Origin: PGYR01 sp034670025
Lineage (GTDB): Bacteria > Bacteroidota > Ignavibacteria > Kapaibacteriales > UBA2268
Direction of reading: 5' to 3'
Length of the DNA: 64,000 bases
Assembly: GCA_034670025.1 (NCBI GenBank)
Contig: JAXMOE010000001.1
Location: 124,001-188,000 of the forward strand
Shown: positions 63,133 through 64,000 of the stretch, piece after piece
Layout of the letters: each line of letters opens with the position of its first letter
How positions within the stretch are numbered: position 1 is the first letter of the stretch
Notes under the pieces: generated by a model
The model's database searches: none
Told to the model about the DNA's origin: nothing
Seen by the model: the letters and a program-made list of their open reading frames with translations, nothing else
Program-made: the position numbers and the translations under genes

Positions 63133-64000
63133 TTGACTTATAGTTGCGATATATCAATAGTAATTGTTAATTACAATGTAAAAGACTTTCTTTCGCAATG
63201 TATCAATTCTGTATTCAAATCTGAAACATTGCTTAGCTATGAAATCATAGTAATAGATAATTGTTCGTCTGACGGTTCATTAGAAGTATTCACAGAGTTA
63301 GCTAAAGATGAAAGTAGATTACACTATTTTTATCAATATGAAAACTTGGGTTTTGGTAAAGCTAATAATTTGGGTTTTCAAAGATCAAGGGGGAAATATA
63401 CTTTAATATTAAACCCTGATACTTTATTAGAGCCAGACACACTACAAGTAATGTTCGACTATATGGAATCAAATTCAGATATTGGTGCTTCTGGTTGCAA
63501 GGTACTCAATGCTGATAAATCATTCCAATCTGCTTGTAGAAGAGGATTCCCAACTCCATGGGCTTCTTTTTGTAAACTTTTTGGACTACAACGACTATTT
63601 CCTAATTCTCAACTCTTTGCTCGCTATAATCTTAGCTATCTAAACGAAAACGAAACGAATGATATTGATGCTTTGATAGGTGCATTTATGTTTGTTCGAT
63701 CTGATATATTGAATAAAATAAATGGTTTCGACGAAGAGTTCTTTATGTATGGAGAAGACTTAGACTTGTGTTTCCGCATAAAGCAATCTGGTTACCGTAT
63801 TAGTTATTATCCTAATACTACCATTGTCCACTTCAAAGGGGAAAGTGCTAAGCGAAGCACAATTAATGAGACTAAGCATTTTTACGAAGCAATGGAAATA
63901 TTTGCTCGAAAGCACTATGGAAAATCGAAAATATTTCTTTCATTTTTGAAACTTGGAATTAAGTTTAGATTATTATTTGCTCACCTCAAAAATAATAAAT
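63133..64000 (+). CDS. Glycosyltransferase family 2 (rhamnosyltransferase-like), cut by right edge
   Basis: An open frame from 63133 to the window end without a stop. Motifs: ISIVIVNYNVKDFLSQCINS, IIVIDNCSSDGSLEVF, GFGKANNLGFQRSRGKYTLI, LNPDTLLEPDTL, the region IGAFMFVRSDILNKINGFDE and FFMYGEDLDLCFRIKQSGYR. These are typical of WbbL/rhamnosyltransferase-like GT2 enzymes, which fits rfbB upstream. There is no ATG in the right place; TTG at 63133, 15 bases after the preceding stop, is the best start. The 3' end is missing. Confidence 0.9.
   Translation, partial: MTYSCDISIVIVNYNVKDFLSQCINSVFKSETLLSYEIIVIDNCSSDGSLEVFTELAKDESRLHYFYQYENLGFGKANNLGFQRSRGKYTLILNPDTLLEPDTLQVMFDYMESNSDIGASGCKVLNADKSFQSACRRGFPTPWASFCKLFGLQRLFPNSQLFARYNLSYLNENETNDIDALIGAFMFVRSDILNKINGFDEEFFMYGEDLDLCFRIKQSGYRISYYPNTTIVHFKGESAKRSTINETKHFYEAMEIFARKHYGKSKIFLSFLKLGIKFRLLFAHLKNNK

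Overview
The window is A+T-rich and gene-dense. It most likely comes from the Bacteroidota/Chlorobiota side of the tree, outside classical Bacteroidia, for example a member of Ignavibacteria or Kapabacteria. The placement rests on gene content read from the sequence. Two large secreted proteins end in type IX secretion (T9SS) C-terminal sorting domains. There are PD40/OmpA proteins, TonB-dependent uptake and Kdo-type LPS synthesis (kdsB). Several genes are preceded by the Bacteroidota-type promoter element TAnnTTTG. There is also a flagellar operon with P- and L-ring genes, which most Bacteroidota lack but Ignavibacteria-like lineages can carry. No rRNA, CRISPR array, insertion sequence, integrase or phage gene was found.

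Layout. 1-8.2 kb: queA (cut by the left edge) downstream of a PorE-like OmpA/PD40 protein, divergent from a 1553-residue T9SS cargo protein with a good terminator. 8.2-10.8 kb: a TerB-like membrane protein, an FKBP lipoprotein, and an exported protein whose start codon lies inside the FKBP terminator hairpin. 10.8-18.1 kb (minus): gatC-kdsB and leuS-mscS-rlmN-outer-membrane protein. 18.2-25.2 kb: tag, an Ig-like lipoprotein overlapping a PD40 protein, and a convergent subtilisin-like T9SS protease. 25.3-30.8 kb: pgi, a tandem-domain lipoprotein, a cytochrome-like lipoprotein, panB, and glgA. 30.8-34.1 kb (minus): a three-gene locus that looks like copper uptake (Cys-rich small protein, YtkA-like lipoprotein, OprC/NosA-like TonB receptor). 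34.2-35.4 kb: a LolC/E-type permease.

35.6-43.5 kb is one tight flagellar operon: a 71-residue unknown, then flgF, flgG, flgA, flgH, flgI, a rod-binding/transglycosylase flgJ, flgN-like, flgK and flgL. It is preceded by a near-consensus sigma-54 promoter whose predicted start of transcription falls on the first ATG. 43.5-44.6 kb is the only loose region: one orphan gene, several inverted repeats and tRNA-Leu(UAG). 44.6-51.2 kb holds housekeeping and isoprenoid genes: an hpnE-like oxidoreductase, split coaB and coaC, der, a second LolC/E permease, ispE, and a polyprenol/diacylglycerol kinase-like protein.

51.3-64 kb is one almost gapless plus-strand run: threonine aldolase, thioesterase, GH3/NagZ, then a surface-polysaccharide cluster (rfbB, wecB, SLBB export protein, Wzi-like barrel, glycosyltransferase, WbaP-like initiating transferase, polyprenol-phosphate glycosyltransferase, and a glycosyltransferase cut by the right edge). 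Three of these genes appear to start with TTG.

I did not find an obviously new defence or mobile system. The most promising signals are the terminator/start-codon overlap at 10.05 kb, the possibly leaderless sigma-54 flagellar transcript at 35.6 kb, the copper-type TonB locus, and the combination of flagellum and T9SS cargo in one window.
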